In this document: one piece after another, positions 7,829 to 15,349 of the stretch
Numbering within the stretch: position 1 is the stretch's first letter
Layout: the number at the start of each line of letters is the position of its first letter
DNA from: Actinomycetes bacterium
GTDB taxonomy: Bacteria; Actinomycetota; Thermoleophilia; Gaiellales; Gaiellaceae
Direction of reading: 5' to 3'
Assembly (NCBI GenBank): GCA_026708005.1
Contig: JAPOVR010000087.1
Coordinates: 1-64,000 of the forward strand
Length of the DNA: 64,000 nucleotides
Notes under the pieces: model-generated
What the model saw: only the letters and a program-made list of their open reading frames with translations
The model's database searches: none
What the model was told of the DNA's origin: nothing
Program-made: the position numbers and the translations under genes

Positions 7829-9625
7829 TCACGAGACGGCCTCCGCTTGCCGCGCTTCCGGTGACTCAGGCGTGAGCCCACCCAGGAGTCCGTGCTCGAC
7901 GATCTCGCGATACACCCCGCTTGCGTGGAGCACCTGCTCGTGCGTGCCGCGGGCGGCGACCCGGCCGTCCGCCAACACGACGATCTCGTCGGCGAGCGCG
8001 AGCGTCGAGAGCCGATGCGCGATGATGATCGTGGTGCGCCCTCGCATCACCGCTCGCAGGGCGGTTCGGATGCGCGCCTCGATCGTCGCGTCAACCGACG
8101 CGGTCGCGTCGTCCAGCACGAGGATACGGGGGTCGATCAGGATGGTACGGGCGATCGCGATGCGTTGACGCTGGCCTCCCGAGAGCGTGATGCCCCGCTC
8201 CCCAACGACCGTCTCGTAGCCGCTCGGCAACTTCTCGATGAACTCGTGCGCCTGCGCGGCCTTCGCAGCAGCGACAACCGCCTCGTCGGCCGCCTCGGCA
8301 ACGCCAAACGCGATGTTCTCGCGCACGGTGGCCGAGAAGAGGAACGGATCCTGCGAGACGATGCCGATGGCCCGCCGGAGGCTGTCGAGCCTCAGCTTGC
8401 GGACATCCACGCCATCGACGAGGATGCGCCCGCTGCGCGGCTCGTAGAAGCGCGGCACGAGGCCGCACAGCGTCGATTTGCCCGACCCCGTCTTGCCGAC
8501 GAGGGCAACAACCCGCCCTGCAGGAACGTCGAGATCGACGTCTCGCAGGACGGCCGGCGACTCGTTGTACGTAAAGGTCACGCGCTCGAAGCGGATCGCG
8601 CCGTCCCCCTCTGGGAGCGGCTGCGCAGCCGGGGCGTCGGCGATCTCCTCAGGCTCGTCGAGCAGCTCGAAGATGCGCTCGCCCGAGGCTGTCGCACGCT
8701 GTGCCTGGCCGACCCACATGCCGAGCATGCGAAGCGGCATCACGAGCATCAGCACGTACACGTTGAACGCGACGAACTCGCCAAGCGTGAGTGTACCGTC
8801 GATCACGAAGAGGCCGCCGACGACGAGCACGGCAGCCTGTGCCGCCAGCGGAATCGCGTTCAGGAGGGGGTTGTAGACCGCGCGGTTGCGCGTGGCCCGG
8901 ACGGTCTCGTCGAAGTGCGCCTCGGTGCGCCCTTTGAACACCTGCGACACGTCCTCTTCCTTTGCGAACGACTTCACGACGTTGATCCCGACGATCGACT
9001 CCTCGGTCGTGCTCGTCACGTCTGCGAGACGCTGCTGAACGTCGCGCATGATCGGGTGGGATGTGCGGCTATAGCGGTACGCCACGTACACGACCGCCGG
9101 CGTGATCGCGAGCGCAACGAGGGCCAGCTTCCAGTCAACCACGAACAGGATCGCCGCCACGCCGATGACCGTCAGCACGTGCTGCACGAGGAAGATGAGG
9201 CCGTAGCCGAGGAAGAACCGGACGTGCTGGAGATCGACCGTCGCGCGCGACATCAGCTGGCCTGTCTGCATTCGGTCGAAGAAGCCGAACGAGAGGCGCA
9301 GGAGGTGCCGGTACAACGCGTTTCTCATGTCGTACTCCACCGCGAGCGCCTGTCGGCCGGAGAGCAGCCGGCGCGCGAGCATGAGCAGCGCCCTCAGCGC
9401 ACCGAACGCAACGACGAGGCCGACGAGCAGCGCGAGCCTCCCACCGTCGCTGGTAGGCAGCGCCTCGTCGATGGCTTTCCCGGTCAGCCACGGGATCGTC
9501 ATCCCAGCGAACTGTCCCGCGACGGCGAGGGCGATCGAGGCGAAGAGCGACAGCCGGTAGGGCGCGAGGAACCCGATGAGCCGAACGAGGGTTCGCAACT
9601 TCGAGTCGCGTGCCGGTGCGCCCAC
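7829..9625 (-). CDS. ABC exporter half-transporter (degenerate ATPase site)
   Basis: A 598-aa half-transporter with an N-terminal membrane domain (about residues 15-300) and a C-terminal ATPase. The NBD shows Walker A GKTGSGKST, signature LSGGQRQ and Walker B LVLDDATASVD, so the catalytic Glu is Asp. That substitution marks the non-consensus site in heterodimeric exporters such as TM287/288 and BmrCD, and the partner at 5778-7589 keeps Glu. The H-loop IAHRLS is present. The GTG start at 9625 is supported by a TACACT -10 box 6 nt upstream, so the transcript is likely leaderless. A gene-free stretch of 239 nt separates it from the second subunit. Confidence 0.9.
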   Translation of the reverse strand: MGAPARDSKLRTLVRLIGFLAPYRLSLFASIALAVAGQFAGMTIPWLTGKAIDEALPTSDGGRLALLVGLVVAFGALRALLMLARRLLSGRQALAVEYDMRNALYRHLLRLSFGFFDRMQTGQLMSRATVDLQHVRFFLGYGLIFLVQHVLTVIGVAAILFVVDWKLALVALAITPAVVYVAYRYSRTSHPIMRDVQQRLADVTSTTEESIVGINVVKSFAKEEDVSQVFKGRTEAHFDETVRATRNRAVYNPLLNAIPLAAQAAVLVVGGLFVIDGTLTLGEFVAFNVYVLMLVMPLRMLGMWVGQAQRATASGERIFELLDEPEEIADAPAAQPLPEGDGAIRFERVTFTYNESPAVLRDVDLDVPAGRVVALVGKTGSGKSTLCGLVPRFYEPRSGRILVDGVDVRKLRLDSLRRAIGIVSQDPFLFSATVRENIAFGVAEAADEAVVAAAKAAQAHEFIEKLPSGYETVVGERGITLSGGQRQRIAIARTILIDPRILVLDDATASVDATIEARIRTALRAVMRGRTTIIIAHRLSTLALADEIVVLADGRVAARGTHEQVLHASGVYREIVEHGLLGGLTPESPEARQAEAVS

Positions 9626-9631
9626 CGATCG

Positions 9632-9637
9632 AGTGTA
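9632..9637 (-). promoter_or_regulatory. -10 box (TACACT) of ABC exporter operon
   Basis: On the minus strand TACACT lies 6 nt before the GTG at 9625, consistent with leaderless transcription. Confidence 0.55.
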
Positions 9638-9757
9638 TCCCCGCCATTTGGCGCTCCGACCAGCCCGCCGAGGCCCTTCAGGGAGGCTGCGGCTCTCCCC
9701 GGGTGGACGCCGCGTCTCGACAGCCTGGCGCCTGGGGCATACCGAGACTCTGGGCGC

Positions 9758-9763
9758 TAGAGT
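9758..9763 (+). promoter_or_regulatory. -10 box (TAGAGT) of aminotransferase gene
   Basis: TAGAGT ends 9 nt before the GTG at 9773. Confidence 0.4.
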
Positions 9764-9772
9764 TGGGCGCCC

Positions 9773-10891
9773 GTGGGCATCCCGGCCCTGATCGCGCCCG
9801 GCCAGCGGCTTCTCTGCGGACCCGGCCCCTCAAACATCGAGCCCGGCGTGCAGGCGGTGATGCAACAGCCCGTGCTCGGGCACATGGACCCCGATCTCTT
9901 CCCGATCCTCGACGAGATCACCTCGATGCTGGCTGAGGCGTGGGGCCAGACAGATGGGCTCACGCTTGCGCTGCAGGCAACGGGAACGGCCGGTATGGAG
10001 GCTGGCATCGAGTCGCTCACCGAGCCCGGCGACACCGCTGTCGTCGCCGTCGCGGGTTACTTCGGGGCGAGGATCGTCGACATCTGCAACCGGCACGGGG
10101 CCAACGTCGTCGAGGTCACGGCCCCGTTTGGGCAGCCGGTCTCGCAGAGCGCGATCGCCGACGCGATCGAGGCCAGCGGCGGCGCGCAGATCGTGGCCGT
10201 CGTGCTCGCGGAGACCTCCACCGGCGTCCGTCAGCCGATCGACGAGCTCGGCGAGATCGCACATCACCATGGCGCGCTCCTCCTCGTCGACTGCGTGACC
10301 GCCCTCGGGGGAATCCCCGTCGACTTCACGCGGCACGGCATCGACTACGCGTTCTCCTGCTCGCAGAAGTGCCTCGGCGCTCCGCCGGGGCTCGCACCCG
10401 CTGCGCTATCGACGCGAGCGCTGGAGCGCATCGACGGGCGGCGCGCGCCAGCCGGGTTCACCTTCGACTTCAGGCTGCTCGAGCAGTACTGGCACGCCCG
10501 CCCGCCCACCTACCACCACACGGCGCCCGTCCTCCATCTGTACGCGTTCCACGAGGCGCTTCGGCAGCTCCATGCGGAAGGGCCTGAGCAGCGCTACACG
10601 CGCCATGCCGATGTCGGCACGCACTTCCAGGAAGGGCTGCGGCGCCGGGGGTTCGCCCTGCTGGCCGAGGCCGCCCACCAGCTTCCGCAGCTGACCGCGG
10701 TGTGCGTTCCGGACGGCGTCGACGGGAAGGACGTCCAGGTCGGTCTCCTGCGAAAGCATGGGATCGAGGTCGGCGGCGGGCTCGGTCCAACGTTCCCGGC
10801 GATGTGGCGCGTCGGCCTCATGGGCACGAACGCAACGCGCGAGACTGCCGACCGCGTGCTCAGCGCCTTCGCCGCCGAGCTCGACGCGTAG
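9773..10891 (+). CDS. Class V aminotransferase (alanine-glyoxylate/serine-pyruvate type)
   Basis: A PLP-dependent fold-type I aminotransferase of the AGXT/serine-glyoxylate family, transferring an amino group from Ala or Ser to glyoxylate or pyruvate. Markers are LLCGPGPSNIEPGV at the N-terminus, ATGTAGMEAG (cofactor phosphate region), LLVDCVTALGG with the pyridine-N Asp, and SCSQKCLGAPPGLA holding the Schiff-base Lys near residue 195. Length 372 aa is normal. The GTG start sits 9 nt from a -10 box. It is monocistronic and followed by two hairpins and a repeat-rich gap. Neighbours do not settle the substrate. Confidence 0.85.
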   Translation: MGIPALIAPGQRLLCGPGPSNIEPGVQAVMQQPVLGHMDPDLFPILDEITSMLAEAWGQTDGLTLALQATGTAGMEAGIESLTEPGDTAVVAVAGYFGARIVDICNRHGANVVEVTAPFGQPVSQSAIADAIEASGGAQIVAVVLAETSTGVRQPIDELGEIAHHHGALLLVDCVTALGGIPVDFTRHGIDYAFSCSQKCLGAPPGLAPAALSTRALERIDGRRAPAGFTFDFRLLEQYWHARPPTYHHTAPVLHLYAFHEALRQLHAEGPEQRYTRHADVGTHFQEGLRRRGFALLAEAAHQLPQLTAVCVPDGVDGKDVQVGLLRKHGIEVGGGLGPTFPAMWRVGLMGTNATRETADRVLSAFAAELDA

Positions 10892-10929
10892 GTCGGGCGG
10901 CCTCGCCGGAGATCCCGAGCACGTTGTTC

Positions 10930-11009
10930 CATCCGAGCCCGCTCGGAGGCCGGAGTGTCAAGCTCAGGATGGCTCATCTGCCGCTGTTCCCTCCGAGCCC
11001 GCTCGGAGG
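10930..11009 (+). repeat. Two tandem 60-bp units each with a strong hairpin
   Basis: The palindrome CCTCCGAGCCCGCTCGGAGG (9-bp stem, 2-nt loop) occurs at 10990-11009, and a one-mismatch version at 10930-10949, exactly 60 bp apart. Flanking bases (GTTCC before, GTGTC after) are shared too, so a larger unit is duplicated. It lies just after the aminotransferase stop and may end or protect that transcript. No U-tract follows, so it is not a classic intrinsic terminator. Confidence 0.7.
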
Positions 11010-11167
11010 CTGAGGTGTCGAGCCAACGGGGTGTGGGGAGGGCTTGGCCTGTCTGGCGCGGGAGCAGCGACGGGTTCCGCCCTCCGCTCGTGTGCCGCCC
11101 GGCCTCGCCGGGCAGTCCCGGTCAGCCGGGGGCCCCAGCTGCGAAGCCCTGAATTCCCGAGCAGACT

Positions 11168-11262
11168 CGGCGCAGTCTCGTGACACTCTGGTGACAGGGT
11201 CTGTGCGCTTTTCTGGGCTACCCTCCCCCGGGTGCTGGGTGGGAGGTGGGCTGCCCTCTGAA
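11168..11262 (+). repeat. Dispersed ~100-bp intergenic element, copy C
   Basis: Plus-oriented copy with CTCGTGACACTCTGGTGACAG, then TGTGCGCTTTTCTGGGCTAC, then CCTCCCCCGGGTGCTGGGTG. It lies 277 nt downstream of the co-oriented aminotransferase gene. To its right the word CGGCGGCTGAAGC recurs at 11320 and 11374 and, as CGGCGGCCCAAGC, at 11452. No gene was seen in 10892-11636. Confidence 0.85.
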
Positions 11263-11622
11263 TCGGCCGGGGGCGACCGACTGCGCGGCAGCGCGCAGCT
11301 GGAGCCCCTCACGGAAACCCGGCGGCTGAAGCCCCGCGCGGCGGATCGCGTTTTGGGCGACCGCGCGCTAGCTCGGCGGCTGAAGCTATCCACCGCGCCA
11401 GTGCTCCGACATCAAACCCCTCTCTCCGCCCTGCCCAACTGCGAGGCAGCTCGGCGGCCCAAGCATGCGGGCGCCAGCCGCCGGCCGCGCCGCCACGCGA
11501 GCGGCGAGAGGCAGCGGCGAGAAGACCCAGACGAACACGCTGGCCGAGGCTCTCACCCAGCCGCTCCGAAGCCGCCAGCGCCCGCCGCCTGAGGAAGGTA
11601 TCTGCTCCCGAGGCGCGCCTCA

Positions 11623-11628
11623 TAGACT
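11623..11628 (+). promoter_or_regulatory. -10 box (TAGACT) of ftcD
   Basis: TAGACT lies 8 nt before the GTG at 11637. It overlaps the TTG at 11628, which rules out that earlier start if the box is real. Confidence 0.5.
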
Positions 11629-11636
11629 TGCCCGGG

Positions 11637-12536
11637 GTGTCGCTCTTGGAATCGGTACCGAACTTCTCGGCCGCGCAGGACGCACGCACTGTCAGCCGGC
11701 TGCACGAGGCCCTTGCCTCGAGCGCACGCGTGCTTGACGTTCACAGCGACCTCGACCACAACCGCTCCGTCTTCACGCTCGCCGGCTCAGGCCGCGAGCT
11801 CGTCGGCGCGCTCGAGCGCGCCGTGCGGGTTGCGATCGAGAGCATCGACCTCGGCGTGCACCGCGGCGTACATCCGCGGATCGGCGCCGCCGATGTCATG
11901 CCCATCGTTCCCCTCAAGGCCGGCGACGAGCACCGCGCACACGAGGCAGCGCACAAGCTTGCGAGCCGTGTTGGGCAGCTCGACGTTCCGGTCTTCTTCT
12001 ACGGCCGTCTCGCGGCTCGCGGCCAACGCCCCGCCGACTTCCGACGTGGAGGCATCGAGGGGCTCTCAGCGCGGCTCGCCGCTGGAGAGCTGACCCCGGA
12101 CATCGGACCGAGGCGGCTGCATCCGACGGCCGGGGGTGTCTTGATCGGCGTTCGCGACCCGCTGATCGCGTTCAACGTCTTCCTCCGCTCCGACGACGTC
12201 GAGGTTGCCAAGACGATCGCCGCACGCGTGCGGGAGAGCGCGGGGGGGCTTCCTGGCATCCGTGCTCTCGGGCTCGCGCTGCCGACGGCCGGGCGCGTAC
12301 AGGTGAGCATGAACATCGAAGACTGGCGAGCCACGCCTCCGCACCGAGCCGTCGAGGCGGTCGCAGCCGAGGCGCACGCGCAGGGAGTCGAGGTCGACCG
12401 CAGCGAGCTCGTGGGCTTGATACCCGCCGGGGCAGCCGCGGCAGCCGCGCAGGGCCCGCTCGGGCTGCCGTCGCTCGCTCCAACGAAGCTGCTTGAGCCG
12501 CAGCTGCTCGACGTGCTGAGCGACTGGCGGTCCTAA
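11637..12536 (+). CDS. ftcD: Glutamate formimidoyltransferase
   Basis: Transfers a formimino group between formiminoglutamate and tetrahydrofolate, linking histidine or purine breakdown to one-carbon metabolism. The first residues, SLLESVPNFSAAQD, are diagnostic, followed by VLDVHSDLDHNRSVFTLAG and GVHPRIGAADVMPIVPL with catalytic His residues. Length 299 aa matches the single-domain bacterial enzyme; the cyclodeaminase domain of the fused mammalian protein is absent. The GTG start is chosen from the -10 box at 11623. The next gene, a HisD-family dehydrogenase, begins 9 nt after the stop, so the two form an operon. No hutH, hutU or hutI is in the window. Confidence 0.9.
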   Translation: MSLLESVPNFSAAQDARTVSRLHEALASSARVLDVHSDLDHNRSVFTLAGSGRELVGALERAVRVAIESIDLGVHRGVHPRIGAADVMPIVPLKAGDEHRAHEAAHKLASRVGQLDVPVFFYGRLAARGQRPADFRRGGIEGLSARLAAGELTPDIGPRRLHPTAGGVLIGVRDPLIAFNVFLRSDDVEVAKTIAARVRESAGGLPGIRALGLALPTAGRVQVSMNIEDWRATPPHRAVEAVAAEAHAQGVEVDRSELVGLIPAGAAAAAAQGPLGLPSLAPTKLLEPQLLDVLSDWRS

Positions 12537-12545
12537 GGCGGTCCC

Positions 12546-13862
12546 ATGGGCGCACTGGCCGTTCACCGACTGAGCGACCTCGCCCCGGCCGATCGGCGGC
12601 GGATCATGGAGCGCTCGGCCTCGACGATCTTCTCGCCCCAGCTCGTAGCCGACGTGCGTGAGCTCGTCGAGGACGTGCGCGAGCGCGGCGACGACGCCAT
12701 CGTCGATGCGCTTCGGCGGTTCGACGGCGTCACGTGCGAAGCCGCGTCGCTGCACGTTTCGCCACAGGAGCTCGACGAGGCTCGCGCGGCCGTTGGGGCC
12801 GACCTGATGGCCGCAATCCGCGAGGGGATCACGAACATCCGCGCCTTCAACGAGCGCGTTGTCCGCGACGCGGACTGGGTTGAGGAGCTCGCGCCGGGCC
12901 ACCTGGTCGGCGAGCAGACGCGGCCGATTGACGCCGCCGGCCTGTTCGTGCCGAGCGGCAAGGGCTCCTTCCCGTCGGTGCTGATGCAGATCGGGACACC
13001 CGCGGTGGTCGCCGGTGTTCCGCGCATTGCCGTGGTCGTCCCTCCGGCACCTGGTACGGGAGGCGCGATCGACCCGGCAGTGCTCGTCGTCGCGCAGGAG
13101 CTGGGTCTCGTTGACGTCTTCCGAGCGAACGGCCCTGCCGGGGTCGCGGCGCTCGCGTTTGGAACCGCATCCGTGCCACGGGTCTCCCGAGTCGTCGGGC
13201 CCGGGAGCCCGGCTGTCGCAGCGGCGCAGATCGAGGTCCAGCGCCACGGCTGCTCGACGGTCATGCTGCTCGGCCCAACCGAGTCGGTCATCATCGCGGA
13301 CGACACGGCCGATCCGCGCATCGTCGCAGCGGACCTCCTCAACGAGGCAGAGCACGGCGCCGACTCGGCAGCCTTGCTCCTGACCCCTTCTCGGCAGCTC
13401 GTCTCGGCCGTTGACGGGGAGATCGACGTTCAGCTCCGTCGACTGCCGGCGCCCCGGCGCGAGTTCGCCGAGTCTGCGATCTCCCAGCTCGGTGGAGCCA
13501 TAATCGTGCGCGACCTCGACGAGGCCGCCGGCTTCGCGAGCGAGTACGCACCAGAGCACGTGATGATCGCGACGGAGGAACCCGAGTCGTTGCTCCCCAA
13601 GATCGAGCACGCCGGCGAGATCCTGCTCGGCAGCACCCCGTTCTCGGCCGCGAACTACGTCATCGGTGTTCCCGCCGCCCTTCCGACCGGCGGCTTCGCC
13701 CGCCAGTCCTCAGGCGTGAACGCACGGACGTTCCTCAAGACGAGCAGCGTGGCTCGCACCTCAGCCGAGGCGCTCGGCCGGCTCGCGCCATCTGTGCGCG
13801 CGCTTGCCGAGCACGAAGGCTTCCCCGCCCACGAGGCAGCGCTGCGAGAGCGGGGGCTCTGA
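12546..13862 (+). CDS. Histidinol dehydrogenase-family protein (probable paralog)
   Basis: A 438-aa NAD-dependent dehydrogenase of the HisD superfamily. The catalytic pair is kept in EYAPEHV and a C-terminal zinc-ligand His in EGFPAHE. However, two of the four zinc-ligand positions known from E. coli HisD differ: the Gln of QAEH is Glu (NEAEH) and the Asp of GDY is Asn (AANYVIG). The His of NHVLPT is Ala (PAALPTGG). These are features of HisD-like paralogs acting on other alcohols rather than of the biosynthetic enzyme. It is co-transcribed with ftcD and no other his gene is near. True HisD activity is possible but less likely. Confidence 0.75.
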   Translation: MGALAVHRLSDLAPADRRRIMERSASTIFSPQLVADVRELVEDVRERGDDAIVDALRRFDGVTCEAASLHVSPQELDEARAAVGADLMAAIREGITNIRAFNERVVRDADWVEELAPGHLVGEQTRPIDAAGLFVPSGKGSFPSVLMQIGTPAVVAGVPRIAVVVPPAPGTGGAIDPAVLVVAQELGLVDVFRANGPAGVAALAFGTASVPRVSRVVGPGSPAVAAAQIEVQRHGCSTVMLLGPTESVIIADDTADPRIVAADLLNEAEHGADSAALLLTPSRQLVSAVDGEIDVQLRRLPAPRREFAESAISQLGGAIIVRDLDEAAGFASEYAPEHVMIATEEPESLLPKIEHAGEILLGSTPFSAANYVIGVPAALPTGGFARQSSGVNARTFLKTSSVARTSAEALGRLAPSVRALAEHEGFPAHEAALRERGL

Positions 13863-13938
13863 GGTGTTGGCTCGCGCAGGTCTCGGGCGGCCCGACATCG
13901 GGCAACGCGTCCGGCTGGCGCACCAGGCAGAATGCTCC

Positions 13939-13968
13939 GTGGTGGCAGAGACACGGGTTCAACGATGA
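13939..13968 (+). CDS. Leaderless 9-codon mini-ORF overlapping next start
   Basis: GTG GTG GCA ... CGA TGA encodes 9 residues (MVAETRVQR). Its TGA shares ATGA with the ATG of the membrane protein at 13965. A possible -10 box, CAGAAT at 13928-13933, lies 5 nt before the first GTG. Similar arrangements occur at ruvX and pyrG. It is probably a translational coupling device; coding value is unproven. Confidence 0.35.
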   Translation: MVAETRVQR

Positions 13969-14231
13969 CGTGGTGGGGGATCCTCGCGACCGTGGGCGGC
14001 GCGGCCGCGGGGCTTGCGGTTGCCTACGTCATTGCCATCGTGCTCACGAGCCGCGAGCGCCCGGCCGATCAGCAGATCGGTGGGGGCCCGCGCTGGCGCA
14101 CAGATGCCAGCGAGGAACCGAGCCGCTACGTCACTGACAATCGGCTGTCCTGGAATCCGGCGGCTGTCATGACCGTGTTGCTTGCCCTCGCTGTGCTCAC
14201 GGGTCTGGCGCTCGGCCTCGCGCTCGGCTGA
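13965..14231 (+). CDS. Small two-helix membrane protein
   Basis: An 88-aa protein with hydrophobic helices at about residues 4-27 and 67-88 and a polar central loop. Not recognised as a named family. The ATG at 13965 gives a protein beginning directly with the first helix (MTWWGILATVGGAAAG); an upstream ATG at 13932 is less likely. The start overlaps the stop of a mini-ORF. The next gene also encodes a small membrane protein and begins 33 nt downstream with its own -10 box. Role unknown. Confidence 0.6.
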   Translation: MTWWGILATVGGAAAGLAVAYVIAIVLTSRERPADQQIGGGPRWRTDASEEPSRYVTDNRLSWNPAAVMTVLLALAVLTGLALGLALG

Positions 14232-14252
14232 GGCGGGTCAGCCGCAGCCTGC

Positions 14253-14258
14253 GATAAT
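14253..14258 (+). promoter_or_regulatory. Extended -10 box (TGCGATAAT)
   Basis: GATAAT, preceded by TGC, lies 6 nt before the ATG at 14265. Confidence 0.55.
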
Positions 14259-14264
14259 CGCCCC

Positions 14265-14651
14265 ATGGCCACGAAGAAGCAGCGGCGTCGCCGGGCCAAG
14301 ATCAAGCGTCACCAGTGGGAGTACGTCGAGACGACCGAGGAGGGCGAGGAGGTCGTCCTCGACTCGCCGCGGGAGCAACGCCGCCGGGACGGCGACGACA
14401 AGAAGGACGCCACGCAGATGGTAGATCGACGCGGGCGGCCCATCCAGAAGCCGTCGCTGCAGCGCGTCCTCAAGCGAGGGGCTATCTTCGGGCCGCTGCT
14501 CTTCATCCTCGTGTTCATCACGGCTGGAGAGCTCTCGACGACGCAGAAAATTCTCCAATCGGTCTTCCTGGTCGCCATCTTCCTCCCGTTCAGCTACTTC
14601 ATGGACGTCATGCTCTACCGGTTCCTGACTCGGCGCCAGCAGCGCCAGTAG
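14265..14651 (+). CDS. Conserved hypothetical membrane protein with basic N-terminus
   Basis: A 128-aa protein. The first 65 residues are strongly charged (ATKKQRRRRAKIKRHQWEY at the start), followed by two transmembrane helices at about 72-90 and 97-116 and a short basic tail. It probably sits in the cytoplasmic membrane with both termini inside. The layout resembles small actinobacterial membrane proteins of unknown function. The start is fixed by the extended -10 box 6 nt upstream. It precedes the MBL-hisS-aspS operon, which has its own promoter. Confidence 0.65.
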   Translation: MATKKQRRRRAKIKRHQWEYVETTEEGEEVVLDSPREQRRRDGDDKKDATQMVDRRGRPIQKPSLQRVLKRGAIFGPLLFILVFITAGELSTTQKILQSVFLVAIFLPFSYFMDVMLYRFLTRRQQRQ

Positions 14652-14692
14652 CGGCCGACCGGCACGCGCACGAGCCGCTCCGCACGCCTGGG

Positions 14693-14698
14693 TAGACT
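14693..14698 (+). promoter_or_regulatory. -10 box (TAGACT) of MBL-hisS-aspS operon
   Basis: TAGACT ends 9 nt before the GTG at 14708. Confidence 0.5.
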
Positions 14699-14707
14699 CA
14701 GCTGCCG

Positions 14708-15349
14708 GTGGGCCTCGACGTCACGCAGCTCTCGCTCGGCCCGCTCAGGACCAACTGCTACCTCGTCTCGCGCTCAGCGTCTGGCGCGGCGGTTGTGATC
14801 GATCCCTCCGGGGAGGCCGCCACGATCCGGCTCGAGCTCGCGCAGCGGGGTGCCGCGTGCGCTGCGATCCTCATCACCCACGGCCACTGGGATCACCTCG
14901 GCGGCGTTGCCGACCTCGCCGAGGGAACCGGCGCGCCGGTGCACATGGCGGAGGCTGAGCGGCAGCTCCTCGAGCGCGCGAGCGACTTCACGCCTCCGGA
15001 GGTGTACGTCCGCAGCTGGACACCCGAGGTCGGTCTCCAGGGCGATGAGAGCCTCGAGCTTGCCGGCATGACGTTCGAGACGTTGCTCGTGCCGGGCCAC
15101 TCGCCGGCCCACGTCGCGTTTGCCGCCGAGGGGTGCCTCTTCTCGGGCGACGTCCTCTTCGCCGGCTCGGTGGGCCGCACTGACCTCCCGGGAGCGAGCT
15201 GGGAGACTCTCATGGGCTCGATCCGGCTTCTCCTCGAGCGGTTCCCGCCTGAGACCATCGTGTACTCAGGTCATGGGCCGCCCACGAGCCTCGGGAATGA
15301 ACTCGCGACAAACCCCTTTCTCGCAGATCTCCAAGCACCTGAGCAGTGA
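14708..15349 (+). CDS. Metallo-beta-lactamase fold hydrolase (glyoxalase II-like)
   Basis: A 213-aa metallo-beta-lactamase-fold hydrolase like those placed before hisS in many bacteria. The zinc motif THGHWDH is at about residues 57-63, with further ligands in LVPGHSPAH, SGDVLFAGSVGR and VYSGHGPPT. Members hydrolyse thioesters such as S-lactoylglutathione or related substrates. The TGA overlaps the GTG of hisS by 4 nt (GTGA), so it is translationally coupled with tRNA synthetase synthesis. The specific substrate is unknown. Confidence 0.85.
   Translation: MGLDVTQLSLGPLRTNCYLVSRSASGAAVVIDPSGEAATIRLELAQRGAACAAILITHGHWDHLGGVADLAEGTGAPVHMAEAERQLLERASDFTPPEVYVRSWTPEVGLQGDESLELAGMTFETLLVPGHSPAHVAFAAEGCLFSGDVLFAGSVGRTDLPGASWETLMGSIRLLLERFPPETIVYSGHGPPTSLGNELATNPFLADLQAPEQ

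Noticed and set aside
7892-9760. A 622-codon open frame antisense to the second ABC exporter gene
   Set aside because: Same shadow effect; no recognisable motif, no promoter or ribosome site, and it spans the whole conserved transporter.
12546-13862. Confident assignment as biosynthetic hisD
   Set aside because: Zinc-ligand and active-site substitutions and lack of his neighbours argue for a paralog.
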